Below, one piece after another: positions 42,120-49,506 of a stretch of 64,000 nt of DNA. The number at the start of each line of letters is the position of its first letter. Positions within the stretch are counted from its first letter, which is position 1. Made by a program: the position numbers and the translations under genes. The DNA comes from Flavobacterium aquidurense (GTDB lineage: Bacteria; Bacteroidota; Bacteroidia; Flavobacteriales; Flavobacteriaceae). Below the pieces are notes generated by a model that was not told where the DNA came from, ran no database searches, and worked only from the letters and a program-made list of their open reading frames with translations. The DNA lies in contig NZ_JRLF01000009.1 in NCBI RefSeq assembly GCF_001404985.1, positions 248,001 through 312,000 of the forward strand, written 5' to 3'.

Positions 42120-42884
42120 ATGAAAAAGATAGCATTACTCGCGATTATAACATTAACAGCTTTTAGCACAACGGCTATAGCTCAAAAAACAAATAAAAAA
42201 AGTATGAAAAAAGTGTTATTTGTTGTGACCAGTAACGATAAACTGGGCAATACAGGAGAAAAAACAGGATTTTGGTCAGAAGAACTTGCTGCACCTTATT
42301 ATGAATTATTAGATCAGGGAGTAGAAATCACAATTGCGACCCCGCTTGGAGGTCAACCGCCAATTGATCCAAAAAGTGCTGATCCGGCATCTGCAACAGA
42401 AGATACTAAACGCTTTGATGCTGATAAAACATTACAGGAAAAATTAAAGCACACACATAAACTATCGACTATTAATCAAAAAGATTACGATGCAGTTTTC
42501 TATCCCGGTGGTCACGGACCACTTTGGGATTTAGTCGAAGACAAAAATTCAATTGCTTTAATTGAATCTTTTTATACACATAAAAAACCCGTAGCTTTTG
42601 TTTGTCATGCTCCGGCAGTTTTGAAAAACGTGAAAGTAAACGGTGAATTTTTAGTAAAAGATAAAAAAGTAACCGGTTTTACAAATGAAGAGGAAGAAGC
42701 TGTAGGTTTAACTAAAGTTGTTCCATTTTTATTAGAAGATGCTTTGACTCAAAATGGTGCTAAATTCTCAAAAGGACCAAATTGGGCACCTTATTCTGTT
42801 GAAGACGGACTTTTAATTACAGGACAAAATCCGGCTTCATCTAAATTAGTAGCTGGAAAATTATTGGAAAAATTAACTAAATAA
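42120..42884 (+). CDS. Exported DJ-1/PfpI family protein (Hsp31-like)
   Basis: 254 aa. A signal peptide (KIALLAIITLTAFSTTAIAQ) is followed by a type 1 glutamine-amidotransferase-like fold. The nucleophile elbow reads VAFVCHAPAVL, and the partner motif PGGHGPLWDL precedes it. SEELAAPYYELLDQGVEITIATPLGG matches the Hsp31/glyoxalase III branch. Possible roles are methylglyoxal detoxification or chaperone activity, here in the periplasm. The neighbouring YqhD-like reductase also acts on reactive aldehydes in other bacteria, which supports a shared aldehyde-stress role. Confidence 0.87.
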   Translation: MKKIALLAIITLTAFSTTAIAQKTNKKSMKKVLFVVTSNDKLGNTGEKTGFWSEELAAPYYELLDQGVEITIATPLGGQPPIDPKSADPASATEDTKRFDADKTLQEKLKHTHKLSTINQKDYDAVFYPGGHGPLWDLVEDKNSIALIESFYTHKKPVAFVCHAPAVLKNVKVNGEFLVKDKKVTGFTNEEEEAVGLTKVVPFLLEDALTQNGAKFSKGPNWAPYSVEDGLLITGQNPASSKLVAGKLLEKLTK

Positions 42885-43044
42885 GGTTCTAAGTTGCTAA
42901 GCTTCTAAGTTACTAAGATTGGAATATCTTTAAAGAAAACTTAAAAACTTAGTATCACAATGAATATTAATAAAAAGATATCAAGTTGCTAGGATCAAAA
43001 ACTTAGAACCTTAGCAACTTAGTATCTCAGAAACTTTAAAAAAA
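42885..43044. repeat. ctaagttgctaag-type inverted repeat
   Basis: The left arm (about 42889-42911, ctaagttgctaagcttctaag) and the right arm (about 43001-43022) are complementary with one mismatch over about 22 bases. The unit ctaagtt is reiterated within each arm. Confidence 0.6.
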
Positions 43045-44202
43045 ATGCTAAACTTCGAATTATATAATCCGACGAATTTAATTTTCGGAAAAGGACAGAT
43101 TGAAAAACTTTCAACTTTAGTTCCAAAAGACGCAAAAATTCTTTTGGCTTATGGTGGCGGAAGTATCTTTAATAATGGAATTCATGAACAGGTAATCAAA
43201 AATTTAAAAGGTTTTGAAATTGTTGAATTTGGCGGAATTGAACCAAATCCTCATTTCGAAACGTTGATGAAAGCGGTTGAAGTGATCAAAAAAGAAAAGA
43301 TCGATTTTATTCTGGCTGTTGGCGGCGGATCTGTTATCGATGGAGTAAAATTTATTTCGGCGGCGGTTCATTTTGACGGAAATCCGATTGATATTTTGCA
43401 AAAACGTTTGTTGATTAAAGAAAATGCAATGCCTTTTGGAACTGTTTTGACTTTGCCTGCAACAGGAAGTGAAATGAATTCCGGAGCTGTAGTTACGATT
43501 ACAGAAACTCAGGAAAAACTGGCGTTTGGCGGAAGTGCGATGTTTCCGAAATTCTCAATTTGTGATCCAACTGTAATTGCATCTTTACCAAAAAGACAAT
43601 TGCAAAATGGTGTTGTAGATGCTTATACACACGTAATGGAGCAATATTTAACGTATCCGCACGAAGGGTATTTACAAGATCGAATTGCTGAGGGAATTTT
43701 ACAAACTTTAATCGAAGTTGGTCCAAAAGTGGTTGAAAACCCAACAGATTATGCTTTGGCTTCTAACTTTATGTGGAGCTGTACGATGGCGCTAAACGGA
43801 TTGATTCAAAAAGGAGTTCCGTCTGACTGGGCAACACATATGATTGGTCATGAATTAACAGCTTTATACGGCATTGATCACGCGAGAACTTTGGCAATTA
43901 TAGGACCAAGTTTATACGAGGTAATGTTTGATACTAAAAAAGAAAAACTAGCACAATACGGTCGCCGAATCTTCAACTTAACAGGTTCTGATGATGAAGT
44001 AGCGAAAGGTGCCATCGATAAAACTGTTGCGTTTTTCCATACAATGGGAATGGATACCAAACTTTCTCAATATATAGAAGATTATAGTAAAACAGCTGAT
44101 TTTATAGTAAATCGTTTCGATAAGAGAGGATGGAAAGGCTTAGGAGAAAAACAATTAATAACTTTAGATAAAGTAAAATCGATTGTCGAGCTTAGCTATT
44201 AG
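43045..44202 (+). CDS. Iron-containing (group III) alcohol dehydrogenase, YqhD-like
   Basis: 385 aa. NAD(P)H-dependent aldehyde reductase of the YqhD/butanol dehydrogenase type. Nucleotide-binding GGGS motifs are at YGGGSIF and AVGGGSVIDGVKFISA. Metal ligands are in DAYTHVMEQY (Asp, His) and HMIGHELTALYGIDHARTLAI (two His). The family reduces short-chain and reactive aldehydes. It follows the DJ-1-like gene in the same direction, with a repeat between them. Confidence 0.92.
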   Translation: MLNFELYNPTNLIFGKGQIEKLSTLVPKDAKILLAYGGGSIFNNGIHEQVIKNLKGFEIVEFGGIEPNPHFETLMKAVEVIKKEKIDFILAVGGGSVIDGVKFISAAVHFDGNPIDILQKRLLIKENAMPFGTVLTLPATGSEMNSGAVVTITETQEKLAFGGSAMFPKFSICDPTVIASLPKRQLQNGVVDAYTHVMEQYLTYPHEGYLQDRIAEGILQTLIEVGPKVVENPTDYALASNFMWSCTMALNGLIQKGVPSDWATHMIGHELTALYGIDHARTLAIIGPSLYEVMFDTKKEKLAQYGRRIFNLTGSDDEVAKGAIDKTVAFFHTMGMDTKLSQYIEDYSKTADFIVNRFDKRGWKGLGEKQLITLDKVKSIVELSY

Positions 44203-44266
44203 TCACAGTCGCAGTATTTAGTCGCAGTTGAAACTGAAAACTGTGACGGTAAACTGAAAACTAAAA

Positions 44267-44301
44267 AAAAAGGCGTTCTTAATTTTTAGGAACGCCTTTT
44301 T
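44267..44301 (+). terminator. Terminator after the alcohol dehydrogenase gene
   Basis: AAAAGGCGTTC, loop, GAACGCCTTTTT: a strong hairpin. Just before it (44201-44262) is a short inverted repeat built on agtcgcagt/actgtgac, related to the one at 47958-48030. Confidence 0.85.
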
Positions 44302-44649
44302 ACAATACTAAAACAAAACTAACTAACTCAATTTTTGCTAAACTCATTAAAATTCTAATTTATAATCACTTATAACGTTGAGTTTTTATTTTTATTGTGT
44401 TTAGTATAAAATATTTCTTATTTTTTTTTATTCGGGAACATTTTTAAGTATATTATTTTTAATTCATTTATTTCTTTATAAAAAGATCTTTTTTGATGTG
44501 TTATATTATATGAAACTTAATAAGTTGCATTTATCTATTTCTTTTTAATGCTTTACAAGAACCTTAAAGTTCATTTTACAAATTTTCTTAAATGAGATTT
44601 TGTATTATTACTACATTATTAAGTACTTTTGTTTTAAATTATTAAAATA
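44302..44649. other. AT-rich intergenic region before gpsA
   Basis: About 350 bases with long A/T tracts and no convincing open frame or hairpin. The gpsA promoter is the only element I can support. Confidence 0.5.
44599..44631 (+). promoter_or_regulatory. gpsA promoter
   Basis: TTTG at 44599-44602, a 21-base spacer, then TACTTTTG at 44624-44631, an exact consensus arrangement 18 bases before the ATG. Confidence 0.65.
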
Positions 44650-45645
44650 ATGAGCGAAAATTTAAAATTTGCGGTAATTGGAGGAGGAAGCTGGGCAACG
44701 GCAATTGCAAAGATGTTATGCGTGAATCTTTCAGAAATTGCCTGGTATATGCGTAATGATGCTGCGATAGAGCACATTCAGAAATATAAGCACAATCCAA
44801 ATTATTTAAGTTCTGTTGAATTTGACACCAATAAACTTAAACTGACTAATAATATAAACGAAGCAATTGAATATGCCGATTATGTAATTTTTGCAATTCC
44901 ATCTGCTTTCTTAGATGCTGAATTAAAAAACTTAACGGTTTCTTTGAGCAATAAAATTATTTTTTCAGCGATCAAAGGAATTGTTCCTGAGACGAGTTTA
45001 ATTGTTGGAGAACATTTTCATATTCAATATGACATTCCGTATTATAACATTGGTGTTATTACTGGTCCTTGTCATGCTGAAGAAGTAGCATTAGAAAGAC
45101 TTTCGTACTTGACAATTGCTTGTGGCGATCCAGACAAAGCCAAGGTTGTTGCTAAAACATTATCAGGAAATTACATCAAAGCAAAAATTTCTGATGATAT
45201 TATTGGTACTGAATATGCTGCAATGCTTAAAAACATTTATGCCATTGCTGCCGGAATTGCTCACGGTTTAGGTTACGGAGATAATTTCCAGTCGGTTATG
45301 ATGAGTAACGGAATTCGCGAGATGAAAAAATTCATTAAAAAAGTACACAAAATGAAACGTAACATTAATGATTCGGCTTACTTAGGCGATTTATTGGTTA
45401 CAGGATATTCCGTATTCTCCAGAAACAGAATGTTTGGGAATATGATAGGAAAAGGTTACACTGTAAAAAGTGCGATGATGGAAATGAGTATGGTTGCCGA
45501 AGGTTATTATGCTACAAAAAGTGCTTACAAATTAAATCAGGGTTATGGAGCAAAGACTCCAATTATTGATGCTGTTTATGCCATTTTATACGAAGGAAAA
45601 GACGCGAAAACTGTCTTTAAAAAACTTACCGAGTCTCTGGATTAA
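44650..45645 (+). CDS. gpsA: NAD(P)H-dependent glycerol-3-phosphate dehydrogenase
   Basis: 331 aa. Reduces dihydroxyacetone phosphate to sn-glycerol-3-phosphate for phospholipid synthesis. The Rossmann start FAVIGGGSWATAIAKML, the catalytic-lysine region AMLKNIYAIAAGIAHGLGYG, and YLGDLLVTGYSVFSRNRMFG are characteristic. It is a single-gene unit with its own promoter and a following hairpin. Confidence 0.95.
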   Translation: MSENLKFAVIGGGSWATAIAKMLCVNLSEIAWYMRNDAAIEHIQKYKHNPNYLSSVEFDTNKLKLTNNINEAIEYADYVIFAIPSAFLDAELKNLTVSLSNKIIFSAIKGIVPETSLIVGEHFHIQYDIPYYNIGVITGPCHAEEVALERLSYLTIACGDPDKAKVVAKTLSGNYIKAKISDDIIGTEYAAMLKNIYAIAAGIAHGLGYGDNFQSVMMSNGIREMKKFIKKVHKMKRNINDSAYLGDLLVTGYSVFSRNRMFGNMIGKGYTVKSAMMEMSMVAEGYYATKSAYKLNQGYGAKTPIIDAVYAILYEGKDAKTVFKKLTESLD

Positions 45646-45703
45646 AGTTTTTTTTAGAAAATACAACCAAGAGTAAAGAAAATAGACTTCTATACTTTGA
45701 GAA

Positions 45704-45749
45704 TAAAAAAAGAGCCAAGACTAATTAAATTTCGTCTTGACTCTTTTTT
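45704..45749. terminator. Bidirectional terminator between converging genes
   Basis: AAAAAAAGAGCCAAGAC, an 11-base loop, then GTCTTGACTCTTTTTT: a stem of about 17 bp with one mismatch and A/T tracts on both sides. Confidence 0.8.
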
Positions 45750-45799
45750 CTTTATTCTATTTTCTTGCTTCTATTTCTTGCATCTACAAATCTAGCATC

Positions 45800-46207
45800 T
45801 TACTTCACCATCACACCTTCAACAAACAAAATAGGCACTTCTTCTGTTTTATTTTCGTTGATTAGATTTGATTTAAAAATGAATTTCTTATCGTATAAAG
45901 TGTTTCCAATGAAGAATGTTACCATGAATTCATTGTTTAAAACCAACAAACTCTTTTCGATCATTTCTATTTTTACTACCGAAACAGCTGGAACTTCAAC
46001 AAATGCATGACGAAGAACTGATGTTTTTTTCATTTCGCCATCAATAGTTCCAAATGCTTTAGAAACTACCATTACACTGTCTAAATTAAAATCGCTGTCG
46101 TTTACAAGATAAGCGTACCAGACTTTTTCCATAAAATCGTCGCTCCATTCCTGAACAGCGGCAAGAAATACGTTTTCTACTTCGGGGATTGTTATATCTG
46201 CTTTCAT
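45800..46207 (-). CDS. Conserved hypothetical protein
   Basis: 135 aa from the ATG at 46207 (MKADITIPEVENVFLAAVQEW). The frame extends three codons upstream to a TTG. It has no signal peptide or membrane helix and looks like a mixed alpha/beta soluble protein, with WSDDFMEKVWYAYLVN near the N-terminus. I recognise no family with confidence. It resembles conserved Flavobacteriaceae proteins of unknown function. Confidence 0.6.
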   Translation of the reverse strand: MKADITIPEVENVFLAAVQEWSDDFMEKVWYAYLVNDSDFNLDSVMVVSKAFGTIDGEMKKTSVLRHAFVEVPAVSVVKIEMIEKSLLVLNNEFMVTFFIGNTLYDKKFIFKSNLINENKTEEVPILFVEGVMVK

Positions 46208-46230
46208 ATTTATCAAAAGTTTAAAAATCG

Positions 46231-46302
46231 AAAGTCATAAAGTCGAAAGTCATAAAGTCATTACTATGAGACCTTCGACTTTCGACTTTATGACTTTTGA
46301 CT
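46231..46302. repeat. aagtcataaagtcg-type inverted repeat
   Basis: The left arm aaagtcataaagtcgaaagtc (46231-46251) has its complement at about 46277-46298, a stem of about 21 bp between the hypothetical gene and pheS. The aagtc unit is tandemly reiterated inside both arms. Confidence 0.75.
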
Positions 46303-46307
46303 TAAAA

Positions 46308-47327
46308 TTATATATTTGCTTTGAATTGCTCTAAGAAACGAACGTCGTTTTCGTAAAACATACGAATATCGCCAATTTGGTATAATAACATTGCAATACG
46401 CTCTACTCCCATTCCGAAAGCAAAACCGTTGAATTCTTCGGGATTGATATCGCAATTTTTAAGAACGTTTGGATCTACCATTCCGCAACCTCCAATTTCT
46501 AACCAACCAGTTCCTTTAGTGATACGGTAATCAGTTTCGGTTTTTAAACCCCAATAAATATCAATTTCGGCACTTGGTTCTGTAAAAGGGAAATATGACG
46601 GACGTAAACGAATCTTTGATTTTCCGAACATTTCTTTAGTAAAATAAAGTAACGTCTGTTTCAAATCAGCAAATGATACATCTTTGTCAATGTATAATCC
46701 TTCAACCTGATGAAAAATACAGTGCGATCTTGACGAAACTGCTTCATTACGAAACACACGCCCCGGAGAAATAGTACGAATTGGCGGTTTGTGATTTTCC
46801 ATATAACGCACCTGAACAGATGAAGTATGCGTGCGCAACAACACATCAGGATTTGTCTGAATAAAAAATGTATCCTGCATATCACGCGCCGGATGATATT
46901 CCGGTAAATTCAGCGCTGTAAAATTATGCCAGTCGTCTTCGATTTCCGGACCTTCGGAAACGTTGAAACCAATATTGGCAAAAATATCTATAATTTGATT
47001 TTTAACGATAGAAATTGGGTGACGGGAACCTATAATTACAGGTTCTGCAGCACGTGTTAAATCACCAAACAATCCTTTTACTTCTTCTTTACTTTCCAGT
47101 TCTTCCTGAATAACTCTTACTTTCTCTTCAGCAACAGCTTTTAAAGTATTTATTACTTGTCCAAAATCTTTTTTCTGGTCATTTGGAATATTTTTGAACT
47201 CTGTAAAAAGTTCTTTTAACAACCCTTTACTACCTAAATATTTAACACGGAATTGCTCTAAAGATTCTTTATTTTTATCATTAAAGGCTTTGGCTTCCTC
47301 TATATGTTGTTTTATCTTGTCTATCAT
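46308..47327 (-). CDS. pheS: Phenylalanine--tRNA ligase, alpha subunit
   Basis: 339 aa, the usual length. An N-terminal coiled-coil region (about 1-85) is followed by the class II catalytic core: HPISIVKNQIIDIFANIGF, GPEIEDDWHNFTALNLPEYHPARDMQDTFFI, LLRTHTSSVQVRYM (motif 2 region with HTS), and WLEIGGCGMVDPNVL then GFAFGMGVERIAML (motif 3). Charges tRNA-Phe together with PheT, whose gene is not in the window. Confidence 0.96.
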   Translation of the reverse strand: MIDKIKQHIEEAKAFNDKNKESLEQFRVKYLGSKGLLKELFTEFKNIPNDQKKDFGQVINTLKAVAEEKVRVIQEELESKEEVKGLFGDLTRAAEPVIIGSRHPISIVKNQIIDIFANIGFNVSEGPEIEDDWHNFTALNLPEYHPARDMQDTFFIQTNPDVLLRTHTSSVQVRYMENHKPPIRTISPGRVFRNEAVSSRSHCIFHQVEGLYIDKDVSFADLKQTLLYFTKEMFGKSKIRLRPSYFPFTEPSAEIDIYWGLKTETDYRITKGTGWLEIGGCGMVDPNVLKNCDINPEEFNGFAFGMGVERIAMLLYQIGDIRMFYENDVRFLEQFKANI

Positions 47328-47415
47328 TTTCCTTCAATAATTGAGGGAACAAATTTAAGGAATTTGTTCCAAGTATGGTGTTTAAAGTTTAAAGTTTCCT
47401 TTCAAATCAAATAAT

Positions 47416-47943
47416 CTATCTTATCAGGCTAATTTTACTTTCTATTTGTTTCACTTTTTCCAGCCAAAAATTTATTCCTTCCTGATTCTTAATAATTTCT
47501 TTTTTGGCATGCAATGAAACCTTGCCTAATTCATACCAATTTTTCTGGTAATCTTTTTCTCTTTCCTGTTTATCTGTCGGCTCTGTTCTGGAACGCCAAA
47601 AATCAATATTTTTAAGGTACGTATTTTTCATACCTTCAAAGTATTCGATTATTTTTTCTTTAGAATTAGGAATGTAACCTGGTCCGCTGCAGCCACAAGA
47701 ATGAAAAGCAATCCCAACAGAATATAGACTTTTAATATGTTCCCATTTTTTAATATCGTCCTTTTTTGGCGATTCAAAATCAAGTCCCATATTAGCAGTT
47801 AACGCTCCACATTCCGGACACTTTGCTTCCAGAATTGATTTTTCGCCTCTTTTTATGTCATTCATCAATCTTCTCTTAAATGTCTTCCGACAATTAAAAC
47901 AAGCATAATGTGGTTTATAAGAAACCATTGCATATCTACACAT
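47416..47943 (-). CDS. Conserved hypothetical protein with zinc-ribbon-like cysteines
   Basis: 175 aa from the ATG at 47943 (MCRYAMVSYKPHYACFNC). An in-frame ATG at 48042 would run through the repeat at 47958-48030, so I reject it. CFNC and CPEC pairs separated by about 26 residues could bind zinc. A later HSCGCSGPGYIP and a helical, charged C-terminus follow. The family is not recognised. Confidence 0.65.
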   Translation of the reverse strand: MCRYAMVSYKPHYACFNCRKTFKRRLMNDIKRGEKSILEAKCPECGALTANMGLDFESPKKDDIKKWEHIKSLYSVGIAFHSCGCSGPGYIPNSKEKIIEYFEGMKNTYLKNIDFWRSRTEPTDKQEREKDYQKNWYELGKVSLHAKKEIIKNQEGINFWLEKVKQIESKISLIR

Positions 47944-47957
47944 CTCTTTTTTTATAC

Positions 47958-48030
47958 TTTCAGTCGCAGTATTCAGTCGCAGTTTACAGTTTAGCACAAG
48001 CTGAAAACTGTGACTGTGAGTGAATACTAA
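47958..48030. repeat. cagtcgcagt-type inverted repeat
   Basis: cagtcgcagtattcagtcgc and agtttacagtttagc on the left face gctgaaaactgtgactgtg and gtgaatact on the right, an imperfect inverted repeat. The same unit occurs at 44201-44262. Confidence 0.6.
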
Positions 48031-48034
48031 AAAA

Positions 48035-48391
48035 CTACTCAATAAGTTCTCTTTCTAAAAAATAATTCACAATGGCTTCTTTCATCAAAACCGATTGTTC
48101 TCCGGCTTTAAGCGGCGGCAATTCTTCTTTTACTTTGTAATGTGGCCATCCTTCTGCATCAAAGAAGTCGAATTCGTAAAACCCGTAAGGCTCTAATAAT
48201 CGGCAAATGGCGATGTGCATCAGGTTTAATTTTTCGTCTTTTTTGAATTCACGGTGTACTTTACCAAGTTCCTGAACTCCAATTAGATAAATTATGGCAT
48301 CTAAATCTAGGTCTTCTCCTTGCGAAAACTGATTAGATAGTATATCGACGAGCTTTTCCCATCGCTCTTTTAGTAGTGTATCTCTGGACAT
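48035..48391 (-). CDS. Conserved hypothetical protein (118 aa)
   Basis: A small, acidic, soluble protein, with no signal peptide. The middle reads DLDAIIYLIGVQELGKVHREFKKDEKLNLMHIAICRLLEPYGFYEF, a compact helical segment found in conserved Bacteroidota proteins of unknown role. A consensus promoter lies upstream on the same strand, so the zinc-ribbon-like gene 91 bases further on may be co-transcribed. Confidence 0.65.
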   Translation of the reverse strand: MSRDTLLKERWEKLVDILSNQFSQGEDLDLDAIIYLIGVQELGKVHREFKKDEKLNLMHIAICRLLEPYGFYEFDFFDAEGWPHYKVKEELPPLKAGEQSVLMKEAIVNYFLERELIE

Positions 48392-48701
48392 TTTTATAAT
48401 TGTGAATTATGAATTATGAATTATAAATTCAAAACCCATAAATTTAGCTTACAAAGATACGTACTTCAAACTCAAAGATCTCAAAAAACGAAAACTTCCG
48501 TTTATAGTGCTTATAATAGCACACATATAATGTAGGTTTTTAAAAGATTTGCGCCGATTTTATTTTCTATTCTGTATAATTTAACGGCAAATCACGAAAA
48601 CTTTAAGGCATAAAATCAACCAAATAATTTTAATCTGTGCAAATCAGTGAAATCGGTATAATCTGTTACTAAAAACCTTAGAACCTTTCCATCTCTGGAG
48701 C
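48392..48701. other. Divergent intergenic region
   Basis: It holds a gaattat tandem run (48400-48425), the minus-strand promoter at 48452-48484 and two blocks resembling the gcaaatcacgaaa/aatctgtgcaaatcagtg repeat type. No open frame is convincing. Confidence 0.5.
48452..48484 (-). promoter_or_regulatory. Promoter of the 118-aa hypothetical gene
   Basis: On the minus strand TTG (48484-48482), a 22-base spacer, then TATCTTTG (48459-48452), an exact -7 match 61 bases before the ATG. Confidence 0.55.
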
Positions 48702-48729
48702 TTTGAACCTAAAAAAAGATCTATATTTG
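48702..48729 (+). promoter_or_regulatory. cvpA promoter
   Basis: TTTG at 48702-48705, a 16-base spacer, then TATATTTG at 48722-48729, 23 bases before the ATG. Confidence 0.6.
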
Positions 48730-48752
48730 CGCCTCAATAAAACACAGAAAAT

Positions 48753-49301
48753 ATGAGTCTTTTTGACATGATTTTTGGAGCTCTTTTGGCTTTTAGTTTA
48801 TACAAAGGAATTAAAAATGGGCTTTTTGTAGAAATAGCTTCTTTCATTTCCTTACTACTTGGAATTTATATTGCGATTAAATTCTCTTCTTTCATGAAGG
48901 AACTAATCATGAAACATGTTTCCTGGAACCCAAACACGATACAGGTTACGGCTTTTATCCTCACATTTATTCTGGTGGTAATTGGGGTTTATTTCTTAGC
49001 AAAAATCCTTACCGGAATTGCTGATTTTGCTTTTCTGGGCTGGGCAAATAAACTGGGCGGAGGTTTTTTCAGAATCCTTAAAACGATTTTGATTATGAGT
49101 ATTTTTATTGCCCTGTTTGAAAAAATAAACTTTAATGAGACTTTTGCTAAAAAAGAAACTCTGGATAAATCTATTTTTTATAATCCTGTAAAAAAAGTCG
49201 CTGCTTTTGTTTATCCTTCTATCGAAAAATGGTACGAGAATTTCAAGGAAGAACATGAAAAAACTTCTGAAACAAAACAGGAAACGATTAAAGAAGAATA
49301 A
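48753..49301 (+). CDS. CvpA family membrane protein
   Basis: 182 aa with four membrane helices (about 5-20, 27-45, 62-84, 105-122). The family pattern is clear: DMIFGALLAFSLYKGIKNGLFVEIASFISLLLGIYIA, then FAFLGWANKLGGGFFRILKTIL. The C-terminal tail of about 45 residues is charged. CvpA was named for colicin V production, but its molecular role is unclear. Confidence 0.92.
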   Translation: MSLFDMIFGALLAFSLYKGIKNGLFVEIASFISLLLGIYIAIKFSSFMKELIMKHVSWNPNTIQVTAFILTFILVVIGVYFLAKILTGIADFAFLGWANKLGGGFFRILKTILIMSIFIALFEKINFNETFAKKETLDKSIFYNPVKKVAAFVYPSIEKWYENFKEEHEKTSETKQETIKEE

Positions 49302-49339
49302 ATCCTAACAGGAGAAAACATTTCGTTTTTGCGGCATTT

Positions 49340-49413
49340 ATATATCGCTCCGCTGGAGCTTATACTGTAAATATTCATTATTTGCTATAAATATTTCGCT
49401 TCTCCGAAGCTTT
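49340..49413. repeat. Two small palindromic repeats (atatcgctccgctggagc type)
   Basis: tatatcgctccgctggagct (from about 49340) and aatatttcgcttctccgaag (from about 49389). Same family as the copies at 30463-30576. Confidence 0.6.
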
Positions 49414-49448
49414 CCCTTAAAACAAACCAAACAATTATTTGTAAAAAC

Positions 49449-49481
49449 AAACCCGACAGGTTTTAAAAACCTGTCGGGTTT
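49449..49481. terminator. Bidirectional terminator/palindrome between cvpA and GH95 genes
   Basis: AAACCCGACAGGTTTT-AAAACCTGTCGGGTTT with one extra central base, a nearly perfect palindrome of 33 bases. A half-site resembling it (aaaacctgttgggttgac) follows the repeat near 59520-59538. Confidence 0.75.
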
Positions 49482-49506
49482 GACAAAGATTGCGTTTAGA
49501 ACTATT

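Noticed and set aside
47944..48042. N-terminal extension of the zinc-ribbon-like hypothetical protein
   Set aside because: The extra residues are translated from the inverted repeat at 47958-48030. The ATG at 47943 begins the coherent sequence.
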